Origin: Molanna angustata
Taxonomy: Eukaryota; Arthropoda; Insecta; Trichoptera; Molannidae
Direction of reading: 5' to 3'
Assembly: GCA_963576475.1 (NCBI GenBank)
Contig: OY754978.1
Location: 12,881,799-12,945,798 of the forward strand
Length of the DNA: 64,000 nt
Both the position numbers and the translations under genes were made by a program. Positions 44,834 through 55,683 of the stretch are shown here, piece by piece. The notes under the pieces are model-generated. The model made no database searches, was not told the DNA's origin, and saw nothing but the letters and a program-made list of their open reading frames with translations. The first letter of the stretch is position 1, and the number at the start of each line of letters is the position of its first letter.

Positions 44834-44892
44834 GTTGAAAGTTAGCCTGATGAGGGAACGGTTAGTTCCGAAACCGGTCGCATCGTTTCAAC
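44834..44892 (+). ncRNA. Hammerhead ribozyme motif (Penelope type)
   Basis: All core parts are present in order: stem I 5' strand GTTGAAA-GTTA-GC, CTGATGA (44847-44853), stem II GGAAC-GGTTA-GTTCC with one extra G at 44854, GAAA (44870-44873), then CCGG-TC. Stem I 3' strand GC-ATCG-TTTCAAC follows (44880-44892). The outer stem I pairs perfectly over 7 bp. The expected cut is after GTC at 44879. Stem III is only the self-complementary CCGG, so it would form best between two copies, as described for Penelope-like elements whose tandem termini carry dimeric hammerheads. Confidence 0.85.
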
Positions 44893-44992
44893 CAAAAAAC
44901 GTGGTTAATACAAAGTTATATCTTTAAATTTAATTTGTTAAATATGAACCACAAAGTTAACATTCAAACATTTGAAAATATTAAATAAAATT

Positions 44993-46115
44993 GTTCACAC
45001 AAATTAATAAATGTATCAATTGATTAAGCTTCAATGAAATGAAAACTTTATTTCGGTTGTTTATAGTGGTTTTTTTAATGAAAACAGTTATATAAAAGAA
45101 GTGTAAAATAATTCTTTTCAAAATCGCATAGGACATTTTAAATAATAGCGAGTGTTTGAATAAACAACACAAGATAATAGGTTCGGTTGTACATAACAAA
45201 GGTCCTTATGAATAGTAAAAACAAATAAATTCTCCAAACCTTTTTTCTAAACACCCTTTAAGAACGGCAATATATTTAAAGAACACTTTAAATGCGACGC
45301 ATGATACTTTAATCACATTCTTAACTCTCCTTGTACGGAACTTGCTATACCTACTTAATATAGCCATGGTGCTCTGTATTCATAAACAGTTTATTTGCAA
45401 CAGAAAAAGTCCATTCTACGTTAAGACCAACACAGTAAGTATATTCTCGGCCGCAGTAATGCAATTCCATGCAGATACACTTAAGTAATTCCATTTGGAG
45501 AATGCATATTTTATAATATGGAACATGTGCAAATAAAAAAAATGAATTTAACTCGTATGCACATAGCGAATCTATCTACATAGTCAGAGGAATCTCGATT
45601 ATCCGGAATCGTTGGAAAAATTCTTTTTAGATCCAAAAACAAACGATCTAATAATTATATAAGTAGGGTATGTATCTACTTATATATTAGGTACCATTAT
45701 GCATAACAAGATTAACCCTGAGCTAATGAAATTGATACCTAATTATTAGTGTATCTCAACGAGATGTTGGATCACAGTACTTATTTAGTGTCATACAAAT
45801 GTTGGCATGAATATTCCTCTAATAGAATGTGCATTACCTATATATAATAATGTATTGAATAATTTGGTGATAACATTACAAAACTAACAGCAATTTATAC
45901 TGTCAGGAGTATGAATTCTCCACAATGTATGGTGCAATTGTAAGTCATGTTGGCGATTTTGATGGTTCCAGTTTGCTCATTTCCTGTTTCGTCTTATTTG
46001 ATGCAGCTGCATTTATACCTACTATGTATAATTTTAATTCTTTAATTTATGAATTATTTGTTGTACATTTGTTATTATAAGTAATTATAAGTACCTAGAA
46101 ATTAAGATTAGTTTT
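44993..46115. other. No gene recognised
   Basis: AT-rich intergenic DNA without motif-bearing frames or clear repeats. Confidence 0.4.
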
Positions 46116-46160
46116 GAAATGAAATGAAATGAAATGAAATGAAATGAAATGAAATGAAAT
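46116..46160 (+). repeat. (GAAAT)n microsatellite next to a LINE-tail-like run
   Basis: GAAAT is repeated about nine times, then TATTTATTTCCATTTACAC, which looks like the 3' tail of a minus-strand LINE (to about 46260). Confidence 0.8.
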
Positions 46161-46368
46161 TATTTATTTCCATTTACACATATATATAAAAACAATAACA
46201 AAAAATAGCTATATTTAAAAAAAAAAAATATATACTTATCATAAACATAGTACTTATATATAATTTTTCGTATTTGGAAATTTACTGCCTCACTAGACAA
46301 GTCTGTTCTGAGGCAGTACTGTTTCAATTTGCCCAGTGGTTACATGTTTTTGAAATATAACAGACATA

Positions 46369-46547
46369 GCCCCCAAGTCAAATTGAAAACGCTGTTCGTT
46401 TTCGCCAAGCGCTAATTTTTTTTGTATGGGATTTGACGTTTGTTGTTTGTTATTGTAGAAAAAATTTCTACAACAAACGTCAAATCCCATACAAAAAAAA
46501 TTAGCGCTTGGCGAAAACGAACAGCGTTTTCAATTTGACTTGGGGGC
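46369..46547. mobile_element. Perfect-arm hairpin MITE, 179 bp
   Basis: Left end GCCCCCAAGTC and right end GACTTGGGGGC are exact inverted repeats. The arms stay paired for about 77 bp through GAAAACGCTGTTCG, CCAAGCGCTAA and GGGATTTGACGTTTGTTG, with about 10 unpaired bases and an inner GTAGAAA/TTTCTAC stem at the tip. ATA flanks both ends (46366-46368 and 46548-46550), a possible 3-bp TSD. No coding capacity. The lack of mismatches suggests it is recent. Confidence 0.85.
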
Positions 46548-46550
46548 ATA

Positions 46551-46650
46551 ATCAAATTGCCGTTAGGCAATAAGTCCGCCATTTGTACTAGCTATTAAGT
46601 AATGTACATGTACAATAAGTGTTTTAGATAAATAAATAAACATAAACAGG
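46551..46650 (+). mobile_element. LINE 3' tail fragment with ATTGCC hairpin
   Basis: AAATTGCCGTTAGGCAATAA, then GTCCGCC and an (AAATA)n run near 46630. Same 3' UTR motif as at 9733, 39790 and 52850, in plus orientation, so it is not the 3' end of the minus-strand LINE that follows. Confidence 0.5.
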
Positions 46651-46779
46651 AAAGAAAAAGAATCAGAAAATTTACCGTGAACTCTCATTTTATTTTAGTC
46701 CATATAATTGTAGTGGAAACGTTTGATGGAACCAAGCTGCGGCAAAGATTTTCAGGTTATGAAGGCACAGAGCAGTGAA

Positions 46780-49224
46780 CTATGTTAGGATATTTAACAA
46801 GACATGAGCAGATTGTATTCTACCATTTCTTTTCAGCCAATCAATTACCAGTTTTTTGAAGTTTGTTTCGTATATTTCGCTTGAGATATGGTGTTCAATG
46901 TCAGGTAATATTTTATTGTAGAGTCTAGGAGCAAGAAAAGGGTAATGTCGCTGGGCAAAAGTCGTCCTTATTAGTGGAGGTCTTATCTGTAGTCTATTTC
47001 GGGTACTGTTGGAGAAAACGTAGTCAGGTAAGAATTCCGTCATATGTTTATGAAGATAGGTCATTATAGTTTTCATGTATAACTGTCTAATATCTAAAAA
47101 ACCACTGTCTGTGTAAATTTGGTCCGTGGAGTATCTTTTAGGTTTTTTGTACATAATTTTTATTATTGAACGTTGTATTCTTTCTAGTGGTTCTAAAATT
47201 GTTTTTGCCATTCCTCCCCAGCCTATAATTCCATATTCCAATGTTGTTTGTACAAGTGCAAAGTAGATTGTTCGTAGTATATTAGTTTCCAACATATCTC
47301 GTAGCATTCTAAAAACATAAGTCATTTTTCTACATTTATTAGTTTGGTGTTCTATAAGGTCTTGCCATCGTAAATTTTCGTCAATGTATATTCCTAAGTA
47401 TTTGTACTTGGGGACTCTTTTCAGTGGTAAACATTGGCAGTTTGTCAAAGTTCTGCAGTTATGTATTGTTAAGGTCTGGTCATATTGTGGTTGTGTCCTA
47501 GTGGTAATACTAAAGGTCATATACTCTGTCTTCGTAGTATTAATAGTAAGGAAGTTATAGTCCATCCAGTCTTTTACCCCACACAACTCACTACGTGCCT
47601 TCTCAAATGTAGTCTCCCATAGTTCGGAGCTATAGGTGAGCACTGTGTCATCAGCAAAGGCAATAACTTTGCCGGTTTGGATTTTTTTTAATAAGTCGTT
47701 AATATAGACAAGGAATAAAGTGGGTCCCAGGACGCTGCCTTGTGGCACTCCAAATCGAACTGTTTTCGAATCACTCTTACTCTGTCTATTATCCATTTCC
47801 TTTGCTAAATATCCTGTGAGTTCCTTTATAGCATCCGTTGTACCTCTACCCCCTCTAAAGCCGTATTGATCGTTAGATAGTAGATGGTTAGAATCTAAAA
47901 AAGTCATCAGTTGTTGGTTGGCGATTTTTTCGTAGATTTTAGATATTGTATTGAGCAGGGTTATTGGTCTATAATTTTTAGGATTTTGGTGATCTTCGCC
48001 CTTATAAATGGGAGTTATGAGGCCTTGTTTTAGATGATCAGGAAATATTCCTTGGGATATACTTAAGTTTATAGCATATGTTAGTGGTTTCGAGATATAA
48101 TCCACAGTTTGTTTCAGTAGTTTGGTACTGATACCATCTAGTCCAAGTGCACAGTCATTACGTAGCGTTTTAATAACTGTCTTGACCTGTTCTATCATTA
48201 CAGTTAAGAAATCAAATCTAATGTGAACCTCATTTTCATTTATTAGATTGTTTACAAGATCATTCTCATTTTTGTTTATTGTGTTCATTAGGTGTTCGGC
48301 CAGGTTGTCTCCAATATTTGTGAAGTAATTATTCAATATGTCAGCTATTTTCTGTTCGTTTTCAATAATTTCATTTCCGTTCCTAATTTTCTCCACTCTT
48401 TTCTGATCCTTCTTATGCCCAAAGTTATCTCTTACTATATTCCATATTGTTTTAGACTTATTTGTGCTCTGGTGTATCTTTTCTTTATAGTAGTCTTGTC
48501 TTGTTTTCTTTATAATATTAGAGCAAGTATTTCTGTATTGTTTGTAGTATAATTGTAAAGCGTAATTATTAGGGAATCTTTGAGCTTGCTTATGTAATTT
48601 GTTTCTCTTGTGTATAGCCTTTACAATACCGTCTGTAATCCAAGGTTTTATTTTAAGAGTTCTATGATTAATAATTTTGACTGACGTATGATTTTTGAGT
48701 AATTTATCCAGAGTAGATAGAAAATTATTGAGCGCAATATTTGGATCACTTGTGTCATAAACAGCTTGCCACGTCTCTTGTTTCAACACATTTATTAGAG
48801 ATTTGTAGTTAGTTACATTAATATATCGTCTTGTATCATTTTTATATTTTGACTCTGTGTATAACTCTACAGTTGTGATAAAGTGATCTGTAATGCTGCT
48901 GTGAACAGTGTTGGATTTAACTTTCATTTTAGTATTTACATATATGTGATCAATACAAGATGCATTGTTATGGGTGACTCTAGTAGGGTCATTTATTGCT
49001 GAAGCGAGACCTAGTTCACACATTATTTCGAGATAGCTATTTGTTATTTCATTACGTGCATCAAGAATATTTATATTAATATCTCCAGCAAAAATTATGT
49101 TGGAATTACCCTTAAGTTCACTCAAACACTGGTCTAATGTATTTAAGAAAAGTGTAGGGTCGCTGTAGCTTGGGGATCTATATGATGCCAGTATAACTAC
49201 CTTCTTTTCTTCAATAGCTATCAA
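46780..49224 (-). pseudogene. LINE (jockey/CR1-like) endonuclease-RT with catalytic deletion
   Basis: An 814-codon open frame on the minus strand. It starts inside the AP endonuclease (ILASYRSPS, FAGDININ, CIDHIYVN, SSITDH), then has a long linker, RT fingers (DCALGLDGISTKLLKQ, KNYRPITLLNTISKIYEKI), GVPQGSVLGPTLFLVYIND, FADD at about 522-525 and the thumb/C-terminus. Between DNRQ and SDSKTVRFG, near residue 480, the stretch that normally carries RT motif A (the first catalytic Asp, LDLxKAFD type) is missing: about 60 residues lost in frame. The frame looks long and intact but RT must be dead. The N-terminal endonuclease and any ORF1 are also missing. Confidence 0.8.
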
Positions 49225-49292
49225 CTAGTAAGTTGCATTAGGTAGGCATTAGGTATTGCATTTTAATTAGTAAGTTGCATTAGGTAGGCTTC
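49222..49292 (+). repeat. Short direct repeat at the LINE 5' truncation point
   Basis: TAGTAAGTTGCATTAGGTAGG occurs twice in near-identical form (from about 49227 and about 49269), abutting the 5' end of the minus-strand LINE frame. It could be duplicated target DNA or a slip during insertion. Confidence 0.6.
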
Positions 49293-49693
49293 ATCCTTGA
49301 ATGAGGGTATTGAGAGTCCATAATTTAGCAGGTGGGGTTTATTGGGGGGAGCCCATCCGGCAAACTCCGAGCCCGCCTGCGTAATTTTTGTTAGTGCGGG
49401 TAGAGGTGCTAACGCGCCTGAGATTCCCGGGTAAGCGGTGGGTGACTTTCAGTGTACTTGTTTTTTCTTTTACATGCTACTGTTTTAATATGTATTTTTC
49501 TATGATACAATTTGTTGAATTTCATGGAATCCATTTAGCGGCTTCTTTATAACGCCCTAACTCTTTGTAAATGTATATTTTTTTGTATTTTATTTTTTTG
49601 AAAAATACATTATTTATTTATCGTATGACATAGTGAATTTACAATACATTCAAATCAAATTAATACATACATAATTAAATATAAAACAAAATA
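49293..49693. other. GC-richer stretch without a gene call
   Basis: 49320-49450 is GC-richer (GGGGGGAGCCCATCCGGC; GCGGGTAGAGGTGCTAAC) and could be part of another element's UTR. I do not recognise it. 49600-49690 looks like a minus-strand LINE tail. Confidence 0.35.
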
Positions 49694-49915
49694 TGATCAC
49701 AGATTCAGGTCGAGGGCCCCGAGTCAGTCCAAAAATGCAGGCGTCAGCTCGCAAATATCCATCTTTGGGCCTTCATATACACGGACGCTGCATTCCTCCA
49801 GTATTTTATGATGCATTGAGCGGATGGAACAGTGCTCCACTTTGCCATGAGGTAGTTACAGCGTCCATGTACAGTGCGGATCCTGTTTAGAGTCTTCTTG
49901 GCAGATGTTTTTTTT
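49694..49915 (-). pseudogene. LINE C-terminal relic
   Basis: On the minus strand the frame gives KTLNRIRTVHGRCNYLMAKW, which resembles the region before the C-terminal zinc cluster of insect LINE reverse transcriptases (R.RTGHGRC...KW). The following Cys/His residues are not preserved. The call is tentative. Confidence 0.4.
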
Positions 49916-50029
49916 TGTAAATAAAGTTTAATATAAGTATAGGTAAATATTTTTAAATATGAATTTGTCCTTATACCACGGACGTATACGTTCTCATATA
50001 TTCCCTTAACTACGCAGAAATGATAGTGC

Positions 50030-50125
50030 TATAGGTGAATGTAATCGGGTGTAATAGGATTCGAATCTGCGAACACTGGATTTGATACAAACCCAGCGCG
50101 CTAACAGCTCTGCCACCACCCATCT
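50030..50125 (-). mobile_element. SINE family 1 copy, minus strand
   Basis: On the minus strand: GGTGGCAGAGCTGTTAGCGC, an expanded anticodon region with GGGTTTGTATC, then GATTCGAATCCTA and the shared ATTCACCTATAGCAC body. It is the most diverged of the three copies. Confidence 0.6.
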
Positions 50126-51273
50126 AACATAATATGAATTGTATTTTCACGTTAAAATTGGTGTCATGATTAATGTCGAAAATGGATTTTATATATATTT
50201 ATGTAAATTTATATGTATATTAAATGTATATTTATTGTCCCACAATAATAATAATCTAGAAAAAAACATTGATAAGCATGGTTATGTTAGTCCAAATCAA
50301 TAGGTATTATGTGAATATCGATATGATAAAAAACGCATAACAATATCTTTGGAAATATTTATGTAGAACCTATCTTCTTTAATTATTTTTACTGTCTTTA
50401 ATTGAATAATATCCTTTTCCGAGTACCGAGAATTTTGGAAGATATTTTTGTCCAGACTGATTCGCCACCGGAATATTGAGAGACCACTGTACCCAAAGAT
50501 ATTAACCATTATGAAAATATACAGAGCAGTAAATATCTTTTAAATTACTTGAGTGGAATATTTACTGCACATTCTCATGCAAATTATTGAAAAAACACAT
50601 TGTAACGGAAGATGCATGTAACTGGATGCTCAGAAGTATACCCGTTAGAAATAAAACGGACTAGAGGGTCAAATTAACAACAACGAGCGCAAAACACTGC
50701 TTAAAACCACACATTAATTTGTCTTTAAAATAAAATATTTCATGATAATCACAAAATCTGAGTCTTGGTGACTGACGCAACTGCGTATGAAATAAAATAA
50801 AAAAAAAAACATAAAAAAATATATAGATTTTACTGTATCTATTTGAATATAATTCCCACACACAGGCTTTGCCTTAGTGGGATCCTTACGAATATTTTAA
50901 AATATTTACGTTATATATGCTATGTACCTAACTATGTAAGGATTTGAAATAAAATAAATTTACATAGTTTTGTTTGCTTCAATTTTAATTTGGATACACT
51001 ATTATTTTAAGTGTTTTATTTTATTTATATTGATTAGGAAACAAAACAGGAATACAGAAAGAAAATTACATGATAAATATAAATATAAGCATACAACAAT
51101 CTGTATACCCAATAAAATTGTTTCACATACCTATATAATAATAATAATAATATGTAAGTATTATAAACTAACTACAATAATATTTAAAAAATATAAATAT
51201 TTAAAAAATAACAATCAATTTCAATTTTTACAAAAACAGTTCAAAACAAAGTAGGATATACAGAGCGTCCTAT
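50126..51273. other. No gene recognised
   Basis: AT-rich DNA with short ATA/AAT repeats (51127-51150). No motif-bearing frame was found upstream of the hammerhead-like fold, so the parent element cannot be named from this stretch. Confidence 0.35.
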
Positions 51274-51325
51274 ACAAAGTGTCCTGAGGAAGAGAACATC
51301 GCTCTTGAAACATGTTGACTGTTGT
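51274..51325 (+). ncRNA. Second hammerhead-ribozyme-like fold
   Basis: Stem I 5' strand ACAA-AGT-GTC, core CTGAGGA (51284-51290, satisfying CUGANGA), stem II AGAG-AACATCG-CTCT with an extra T, GAAA (51307-51310), self-complementary CATG, then TT as the cut site (GUU, allowed by NUH). Stem I 3' strand GAC-TG-TTGT follows. Both parts of stem I pair fully (3 + 4 bp). The layout copies the 44.8-kb ribozyme, including the palindromic stem III. A 3' relic of a second Penelope-like lineage is the likely source; no coding part remains. Confidence 0.55.
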
Positions 51326-52842
51326 CAAATAAAGTGGTGTATACCTACAAGTAATTTTGTTGTTGTTTTTTATAGGGTTCTCACCCAAATTAATATGATT
51401 TGATAAAAAAAATAAATATCATAGGGAAACATGTTCTATTAACATTTGAAAACATTTTAGTGAAAAAATTTTTTTTTAATGGATAGTTTTGGAAAAATTA
51501 CAGGTCTATAAAAAATGACACTGGGTCTGAAAGGGTTATTTGAAACATTGTTAATAACATTTTTTGCATTGATTAATTAAATATACGCAAAACAAATTAC
51601 ATGTTATCATAAATTTGAAATATAATGCAAAAAAAAACAATGAAAATTTACAATTCAAAATTCCTTTGTAAAAACCAAATAAAACAACACCCGTCAAAAT
51701 AGCATACCCTTTCCCTTTATTGACATTTATCTGAGAAACAGTGCCGCAAACTTAGCGAAATAAAATCAGAGTTGCCAGAGAACAAATAATATTATACCAT
51801 AAACAAGAAATATAAGTGTTTTATACGCTCAGTCATTCAAAAATAAATTACAAAGATCATGTCTATTTGAATCGACACTGGTTGAAAAAGGGTTTAATGA
51901 TGGAGCCACAAAGTCATTTCGCATTAGATTACGTTATATTCTCCAACTATACATACTATCGCCACCGACAGTTGGATTTCATGTGTTACATGCAACTATT
52001 TTGTATGAATTTATTTCTTTTCCAGATACTTATGAATAAAGTAAACAGAAAACATACACCATTGAATTATGCTGCTAAACACTCGTTTCAGTTACTATGT
52101 GAGTACCTTTCGTTTCCTGAAATCGTCAAATTTAATAGATTATTCAAATTATTTGCTTGCCGCATAAAATCCCTAGGAATATTTTACGATACACATCACG
52201 AAACGGGAACAATGTTTTAACAAGTTAGTTTTAATAACTATAATTATTGTTGTGTTAAACCCTTTGCTTACATATTAAATTTGTACAGTCATGTTTCCAT
52301 CTATTTTGTCTAGGTCTGTTGCAGTGGTGATTTTATTAAAGTGAAGAGTTTTGACATTTATTTCTATATTCACTTAAATTTTCAATATTTGAAGGAAAGA
52401 ACATCCGCGAATAGTGCAAAAATAATCGATTAAATTTAAATCGACGTCGTTGAAATGTTTCTTAGGGAAGAAGTTATTTATTCCAATTCATAGGCACTGA
52501 TCTTATTAGCTCTTCATTTGAAGTACAATCAGCAAGTCTAAGTCTTGGTCCTGATATAACGTTGGCTATATCTTAACATATTAATAAAAAGACTTAAACA
52601 TAACGATCTAATAATATTTGATTTCTTCTTCCTCTCCTTATTCTTTTGTTTTCCTATCATTGTTATGAACTGTTATTATATATAATCTTTTTTTTTGTAT
52701 TTTTCCTTTCTTTTGCTTTTCTTCTGTTATGTTTGTTTTCTGTATTAAATTTAATATTTTATTTTTGTCATGTCATAAATTTATTGCCATAGTAGGTACA
52801 CATTGCATTGTATATTATCATCATCATTAATTCTGATTGGTT
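51326..52842. other. No gene recognised apart from one short frame
   Basis: AT-rich DNA. It contains the 134-codon frame described separately and pyrimidine-rich runs at 52620-52740. Confidence 0.35.
51816..52220 (+). CDS. Unrecognised open frame, possible old exon or relic
   Basis: 134 codons with mixed composition, more protein-like than most frames here. The segment LLCEYLSFPEIVKFNRLFKL has the look of an F-box (leucine-rich, YLSF.EI..F) but lacks the usual start of the domain, and the first half matches nothing I know. No start context, splice site or polyadenylation signal supports it. Chance is a serious alternative. Confidence 0.2.
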   Translation: MFYTLSHSKINYKDHVYLNRHWLKKGLMMEPQSHFALDYVIFSNYTYYRHRQLDFMCYMQLFCMNLFLFQILMNKVNRKHTPLNYAAKHSFQLLCEYLSFPEIVKFNRLFKLFACRIKSLGIFYDTHHETGTMF

Positions 52843-52905
52843 GGACAAAAATTCCGTTTGGTAATATACCCGCCAGTGTAAATTTTATGTGTACAAGATA
52901 ATAAG
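52843..52905 (+). mobile_element. LINE 3' tail fragment
   Basis: GATTGGTTGGACAAAAATTCC, in part, then TTTGGTAATATACCCGCC; a decayed form of the ATTGCC...GGCAATAA-CCGCC motif seen at 9733, 39790 and 46555. Confidence 0.4.
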
Positions 52906-54599
52906 AAAGCAATATAGTAAAATAGTTATTTAAGCCAATAATATAAATTGTACATAATTTATTGACTGTAATGATGTATTTTTTATTAATATTTTCAAAT
53001 CAACTTCAAACAGGCAGATCTTATTCCTTATGATTGGGTGGTATGCCATATAAATCAAAAGGACAAAGTGAGAATTTAAAATCAGAATCCACCGAAAAAA
53101 AATCATTACACATAGAATTTTTGATACATTGTTTATAAGATTTTTTCATTATTTTCACAATTCGGATAAAAGTCGTAGTCTTTCCTGAAGAAGATGCGGT
53201 TGTTTTGATATCGGCCGTGTTAAATAGCTTATTTGTGGTTAACTAAAGTGATTTCGCATTATAAGAATTAGGTACCTAAATATAATATAAAACACTTAAA
53301 TTAAATTGTTTAAAATATGCCATAGCGCACTCTCAGATTTAGGTATAGATCGCTCCAAAAATATCTATAGGTGCCTAAATCCGATATCAAAAATTTCAAT
53401 CGACCAAATAAGTTTGTACACCTAGAAAATAAAATTGATTTAAAAACCAGAATAACTTTAAAAAAATCTTTATTATTGATTTTTGAACAGAATAAATCAA
53501 GAATAAAGATTTTTGATCAACATTTTTTGATTTTTATTTGAGTGTCACATGAAATATCTAATTTTATTTTAAACGATATTAAAACACGGTAAATCGAGTG
53601 AATCCGCGGACATCTAGCTTGTAATTATATATTTTATGCCCGGGGGTATATTGTAATGTAACATAAAACTATAATGTATCATCAATATTCATATGATGTT
53701 GACCGCCGTTCTACACTTTGGCCGAAATGAAAACGCCATTATTATGATAGTGGAAAATTATTCAAACATTGAAATTCAACAGAGGATGAAAATGTTGGCG
53801 CATTTCGACACAAACCCGCCTATACTGCGGTCACTTGGTACAAATTAACATTATGTGTTAGGAAATTGTACACAACCACTTATCTTTATAAACATTTACT
53901 AACAGAGTGTTTATTATACATTGGTCTACATTATACATAATATACGAACCTTTCGTCTCAGCACTTTGAGAGGAAAACAGTGTTTTCTAATTAAATTTCG
54001 TCTAGATACACTCAAAAGTGTTAAGTTATCGTTTTGGCTGGGTTGTAGAATTATTTATAATCAGCATAGGACTGTAACAGTACGTTGTAAATATAGGTTT
54101 CATTGAACATCGCTACGTTTTTTATCATTAACATGTCAACTTGCACTATCTTTATATACTTAACTAATTTACTTTTTTAAATTTTTATAATACATTCAAT
54201 TACAAGAGCATAGATTACGAGTCACAATAATTAAAAGAATGCATATATAAAAACCAAAACAATGCTAATGAGAGTCATTGGAGTAACATGGATGTATCCA
54301 CTCTACTAGCCCATGGGCATTGGGCATGTGCTAGAGTGTATATTATTATGTAATTATAAATAGATTTTTACTACTTTTTAAAGATAAGGTGTTTGATTTA
54401 GTTAAGAATAAAAATTGTTTTACATTTGATTATTGTATTTAATTAGTTAACTATTGTAGTACGACGGACACATAATTTTCGCAGTATTTGCGTTTTTATT
54501 AAGAAGCCAGTGTGAAATCAGTGTATTTTTGAGTTTAGCTGCAGAAGTTTTTTAATTTTTTTATTTTTGGGTTTCCTTGATGAAGATGTTATATTATAG
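52906..54599. other. No gene recognised; decayed retroelement tail near 53.18 kb
   Basis: At 53184-53210 a CTGAAGA-stem-GATA arrangement recalls a hammerhead but has GATA in place of GAAA, so it would not cut. The rest is AT-rich with no supported feature. Confidence 0.35.
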
Positions 54600-54940
54600 T
54601 ATAGGTGCCAAGAATGTATACTGTCTATGTCCATAGGTTGTATTGGTTCTAGATACCTGAATTAGTTTACTAATGTTGGTTCTAGTATGGTGTAGGTACC
54701 TGTTGTCCTAGAGCGTGTCTTTCCGATTTCGAGTTGAAATGTTTTAAGATTGTGTATAATATGCATGTATAGCTGTCTCACGTCCAATACTTGAAATTCA
54801 TAGAAAAGTTGATCTAATGGAGATCTATAGTGTATTTTATTGATCACTTTTATTAAAGATTTATGTGCTTTGACTTTGGCTTTATATAATTTGATACTCG
54901 TTCCCAATAGTGATACTAGTGGAAATTTGTTTTGTGTCAT
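54600..54940 (-). pseudogene. LINE reverse transcriptase C-terminal relic
   Basis: The minus-strand frame 54940-54662 has KSLIKVINKIHYRSPLDQLF then FQVLDVRQLYMHIIHNL. This aligns by eye with the RSIIKIMYKKPKRYSTDQ / FLDIRQLYMKTIM region of the LINE at 46780-49224, so it is the C-terminal end of a related element. The catalytic part is missing. Confidence 0.55.
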
Positions 54941-55262
54941 AAAATTTGATACTTGTAACTAATAATGATACAAGTTTTTTTTACTTAATGTTATGTAATT
55001 TGATACTTGATCCCAATAGTGATTCTAGTGGAGGTTTATTTGTTGTTATATAATTTTATACACGTTCCCATTATTGATACTTTGGAAATTTATTTGGGGT
55101 CATAAAATCGAAATTTGTTACTATAACTAAATAGTAAATTTTATTTGGTGTTATATAATTAGAAACTCGTTCCTATTAATAATAATCTTGGAAATTTATT
55201 CGGTGTTTTAAAATTTGGTACTTGTATTCAATAACGATTATAGTGAATTTTAATTGGTGTTA
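54887..55262 (+). repeat. ~54-bp minisatellite, about 7 decayed units
   Basis: Units of the type ATAATTTGATACTCGTTCCC, then AATAGTGATACTAGTGG and AAATTTNTTTGGTGTTAT, repeat with 50-60-bp spacing. The first units overlap the 5' edge of the minus-strand LINE relic. Units are strongly diverged, so the array is old. Confidence 0.7.
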
Positions 55263-55317
55263 TAGGTATAGTAGTTTAATTTTATTTGATCATTTTTACC
55301 TATAATGATACAGAACG

Positions 55318-55680
55318 ATGTATGACAGAGTTCGAAATGAAGATACAAGGAAAGAATGTAAGATGAAGAAAGATGTAATTAACAGAATGAAAGTTAACAC
55401 ATTGAGATGGTTTGGCCACTTGGAGAGAATGAATGAAGAACGCCTGACGAAGAAAATATACAAAGCTGACAGGAATGGAATAAGAGGTCGGGGGCGCCCA
55501 AGAAAAGGATGGCACGACCATGTAAACGATATTCTCAAAGATGGAAATGTAAGAAGCGTGAACAACAGACGAACGTGTATAAGACGATGTATGAATGTTG
55601 ATGAGGCGATGAATGTGTGTCAAGATAGAAAAATGTGGCGTTCGGCTCTCTCTGCCTACCCCGTGAGGGACATGGAGTGA
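55318..55680 (+). pseudogene. 5'-truncated LINE C-terminus with (GTAT)n tail
   Basis: 120 codons: RNEDTRKECKMKKDVINRMK, LRWFGHLERMNEERLTKKIY, RGRGRPRKGW and a WRSALSAYP ending, then a stop and a GTATGTATGTATG run at 55684. This is the conserved C-terminal end of a common insect LINE type (RW.GHLERM, GRGRPR, W.S.LSAYP). The frame is intact but there is no RT core, so it is a short 5'-truncated insertion. Confidence 0.75.
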
Positions 55681-55683
55681 TGG

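Larger units (their letters stand above)
44212..44992 (+). mobile_element. Penelope-like retroelement, 5'-truncated with inverted 5' segment
   Basis: A 14-bp direct repeat TATTAAATAAAATT flanks it (44212-44225 and 44979-44992). The forward part (about 44338-44978) has the 3' coding end (GIY-YIG endonuclease), a hammerhead ribozyme and the terminus TTATATCTTTAAATTTAATT. The left part (44226 to about 44332) is inverted: it is upstream coding sequence (GKSLMNSKDKDNK read on the minus strand) fused directly to the 3' terminus, with the segment between deleted at an AAAG junction. Inverted 5' pieces of this kind are common in Penelope-like insertions. Confidence 0.8.

Noticed and set aside
50970..51254. 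94-codon frame upstream of the second hammerhead-like fold as a retroelement protein
   Set aside because: Composition is Ile/Lys/Tyr-rich from AT-rich DNA and no GIY-YIG or RT motif is visible.
53184..53215. A third hammerhead ribozyme
   Set aside because: CTGAAGA is present but the second core strand reads GATA rather than GAAA, and the stems are poor. At most a dead relic.
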